A stretch of 64,000 nucleotides of DNA from positions 3,131,501 through 3,195,500 of the forward strand of contig NZ_CP106679.1 in the NCBI RefSeq assembly GCF_025502585.1, given 5' to 3'. Below the pieces are notes generated by a model. The model searched no databases, was not told the DNA's origin, and worked only from the letters and a program-made list of their open reading frames with translations. Position 1 is the first letter of the stretch, and every line of letters starts with the position of its first letter. Source of the stretch: Reichenbachiella agarivorans. Its GTDB lineage: Bacteria; Bacteroidota; Bacteroidia; Cytophagales; Cyclobacteriaceae. The position numbers were made by a program, and so were the translations under genes. Below are positions 62,924-64,000 of the stretch, in pieces.

Positions 62924-64000
62924 TTGAACTTTCCCTATTTCATATCTGGAAGATTATCTAAGGATGTCAATTCATCGTTTACCAGTATTATTTCAAAATT
63001 AGCAGTAGTTAGCATCACTTTGAGTCTTTCTGCTATGATTTTGGCTTATTTTATACTTGGAGGTTTTCAAAAGACGGTCAGAGATAAAATATACAATTTC
63101 AAAGGTCATCTTGAAATCACCAAATATACTTTGGGTTCTTCATTTGATGATAATTTTATCAGAGTAGACACGGATTTTATAGAGGGGCTGCATCACTACG
63201 AATTTGTGGATCACACCCAGTCCTTTGCCTACAAAGCAGGGATGCTCAAGACCCAAGAGGAAGTAGAAGGAGTGGGACTCAAGGGAGTGAGTCATGACTT
63301 TGATACATTGAGATTCAAAGAGAATATGGTAGAAGGCAGATTTATAGCTTTTACCGATTCTGCATATTCCAAAGAAGTAGTACTGAGTAGACGCATCGCT
63401 AACAAACTCAGGCTGCACGTAGGAGACAAGGTGACGGTTTATTTCGTCCAAAATCCTCCTAAATTTAGAAGGTTGGAAATCGTAGGTTTGTATGAGACGG
63501 GGTTGGAAGAAATAGACAAATCCATGGTGCTGGCTGATATTGATTTGATCAGAAGGTTGAACAATTGGGATGATACCCAAGTCGGAGGTGTGGAGATATT
63601 TGTCAAGGATGGGTATGATATGGATCAAGCAGAGGAGACCATGTATGCTGATCTAGATTCATACTTATATGTAGACAAGGTAAAAGAAAAGTACATGCAG
63701 ATATTTGATTGGTTGGATTTGCTTAGTCAAAATGTATCTGTTTTTCTCATTTTGATACTCGTCGTGGCGTGTTTCAACATGGTGTCTATCTTACTGATTC
63801 TCATTATGGAGCGAACCTATATGATAGGTGTATTCCAGGCGATAGGAGCGACACGTCAACAGATCAAAAGGGTATTCTTATACAATGGAATGCGTTTGGT
63901 TTTGCAGGGTTTGTTGTTTGGCAATGGTGCAGCACTTTTGTTTGCTTTTGTCCAAGATCGCTTTCATTTGATTCCGTTGGATCCGGTCAATTATTACATG
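62924..64000 (+). CDS. ABC transporter permease, LolCE/FtsX type (cut by window end)
   Basis: The frame runs open from TTG 62924 to the window end (359 codons) and is not closed. Read by eye it starts MNFPYFISGRLSKDVNSSFT, then a first membrane helix (LAVVSITLSLSAMILAYFIL), a large periplasmic MacB-like core, and two membrane helices near the end (VFLILILVVACFNMVSILL then MIGVFQAIGATRQQIK). This is the fold of LolC/LolE, which release lipoproteins from the inner membrane. TTG is chosen because N-terminal residues and helix fit; no ATG is possible before the first helix. Confidence 0.85.
   Translation, partial: MNFPYFISGRLSKDVNSSFTSIISKLAVVSITLSLSAMILAYFILGGFQKTVRDKIYNFKGHLEITKYTLGSSFDDNFIRVDTDFIEGLHHYEFVDHTQSFAYKAGMLKTQEEVEGVGLKGVSHDFDTLRFKENMVEGRFIAFTDSAYSKEVVLSRRIANKLRLHVGDKVTVYFVQNPPKFRRLEIVGLYETGLEEIDKSMVLADIDLIRRLNNWDDTQVGGVEIFVKDGYDMDQAEETMYADLDSYLYVDKVKEKYMQIFDWLDLLSQNVSVFLILILVVACFNMVSILLILIMERTYMIGVFQAIGATRQQIKRVFLYNGMRLVLQGLLFGNGAALLFAFVQDRFHLIPLDPVNYYM

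Noticed and set aside
63140-63628. 162-codon ORF on the minus strand
   Set aside because: It is the shadow of the permease frame, which reads as a convincing LolCE/FtsX protein.
1-64000. rRNA, tRNA or prophage genes
   Set aside because: No cloverleaf, rRNA block or phage structural gene was recognised by eye in either strand.

Overview
The window looks like a chromosomal segment of a member of the Bacteroidota, most likely a marine Cytophagales bacterium (Reichenbachiella or Flammeovirga-like). This is inferred from several things: transcarbamylase-type arginine biosynthesis on an acylated ornithine, many GSCFA, DUF4136, NamZ (DUF1343), RhuM and GxxExxY families, weak Shine-Dalgarno sequences, and a near-perfect Bacteroidota promoter (TTTG, 20 bp, TAnnTTTG) in front of the ribosomal genes. 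The genus is a guess. No rRNA or tRNA gene was recognised.

Layout. 1-9,000: end of an outer-membrane-type protein, a HAD phosphatase, glycolysis genes pgi and mgsA, a GNAT/RLAN/ATP-grasp fusion, an aldo/keto reductase, a long RluA-type pseudouridine synthase and a CsbD protein. 9,000-13,300: surE, a lipoprotein, the rpsF-rpsR-rplI ribosomal operon and a GSCFA protein. 13,300-22,700: a tightly packed arginine operon (GNAT acyltransferase, argG, argC, proC, argD, argF'-type transcarbamylase, argB, argE, argH) making arginine through N-acylated intermediates. 22,800-30,100: a CBS protein, a soluble histidine kinase with a FIST sensor partner, a MocR regulator divergent from a flavin-binding oxidase-like gene, gamma carbonic anhydrase, DinB, thioesterase and a metallophosphatase. 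30,300-51,600: envelope and proteolysis genes: M23 peptidase, retropepsin/PDZ protein, tail-specific protease, a large TPR protein with an outer-membrane barrel, twin secreted paralogues, an M1 aminopeptidase lipoprotein, an ABC exporter, and a DUF4136 lipoprotein with a small barrel protein; holA lies among them.

51,880-59,620 is a compact type I restriction-modification locus in the order HTH regulator, hsdR, GxxExxY, hsdS, rhuM, hsdM, with gene junctions from 4 bp overlap to a few bases. Three kinds of inserted small repeats sit in it. The GxxExxY gene lies between perfect 15-bp terminal inverted repeats (55,110-55,598). A 100-bp internally deleted relative of that element lies in frame between the two halves of hsdS (56,230-56,329). 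A short GC-rich palindrome encoding LPVRQAG lies in frame in hsdR. Directly downstream is an array of about eleven 22-bp units, many with a palindromic core (59,732-59,969), and then an unexplained 400-bp structured stretch before an HU-type DNA-binding protein.

60,450-64,000: the HU-family protein, a rhodanese lipoprotein overlapping tail-to-tail with a NamZ-type muramidase lipoprotein, and the start of a LolCE/FtsX-type permease cut by the window end. The most novel material is in the restriction locus and its downstream repeat array. The next most notable items are the Cys-rich GNAT at the head of the arginine operon and the FIST/kinase pair with a tiny membrane protein.
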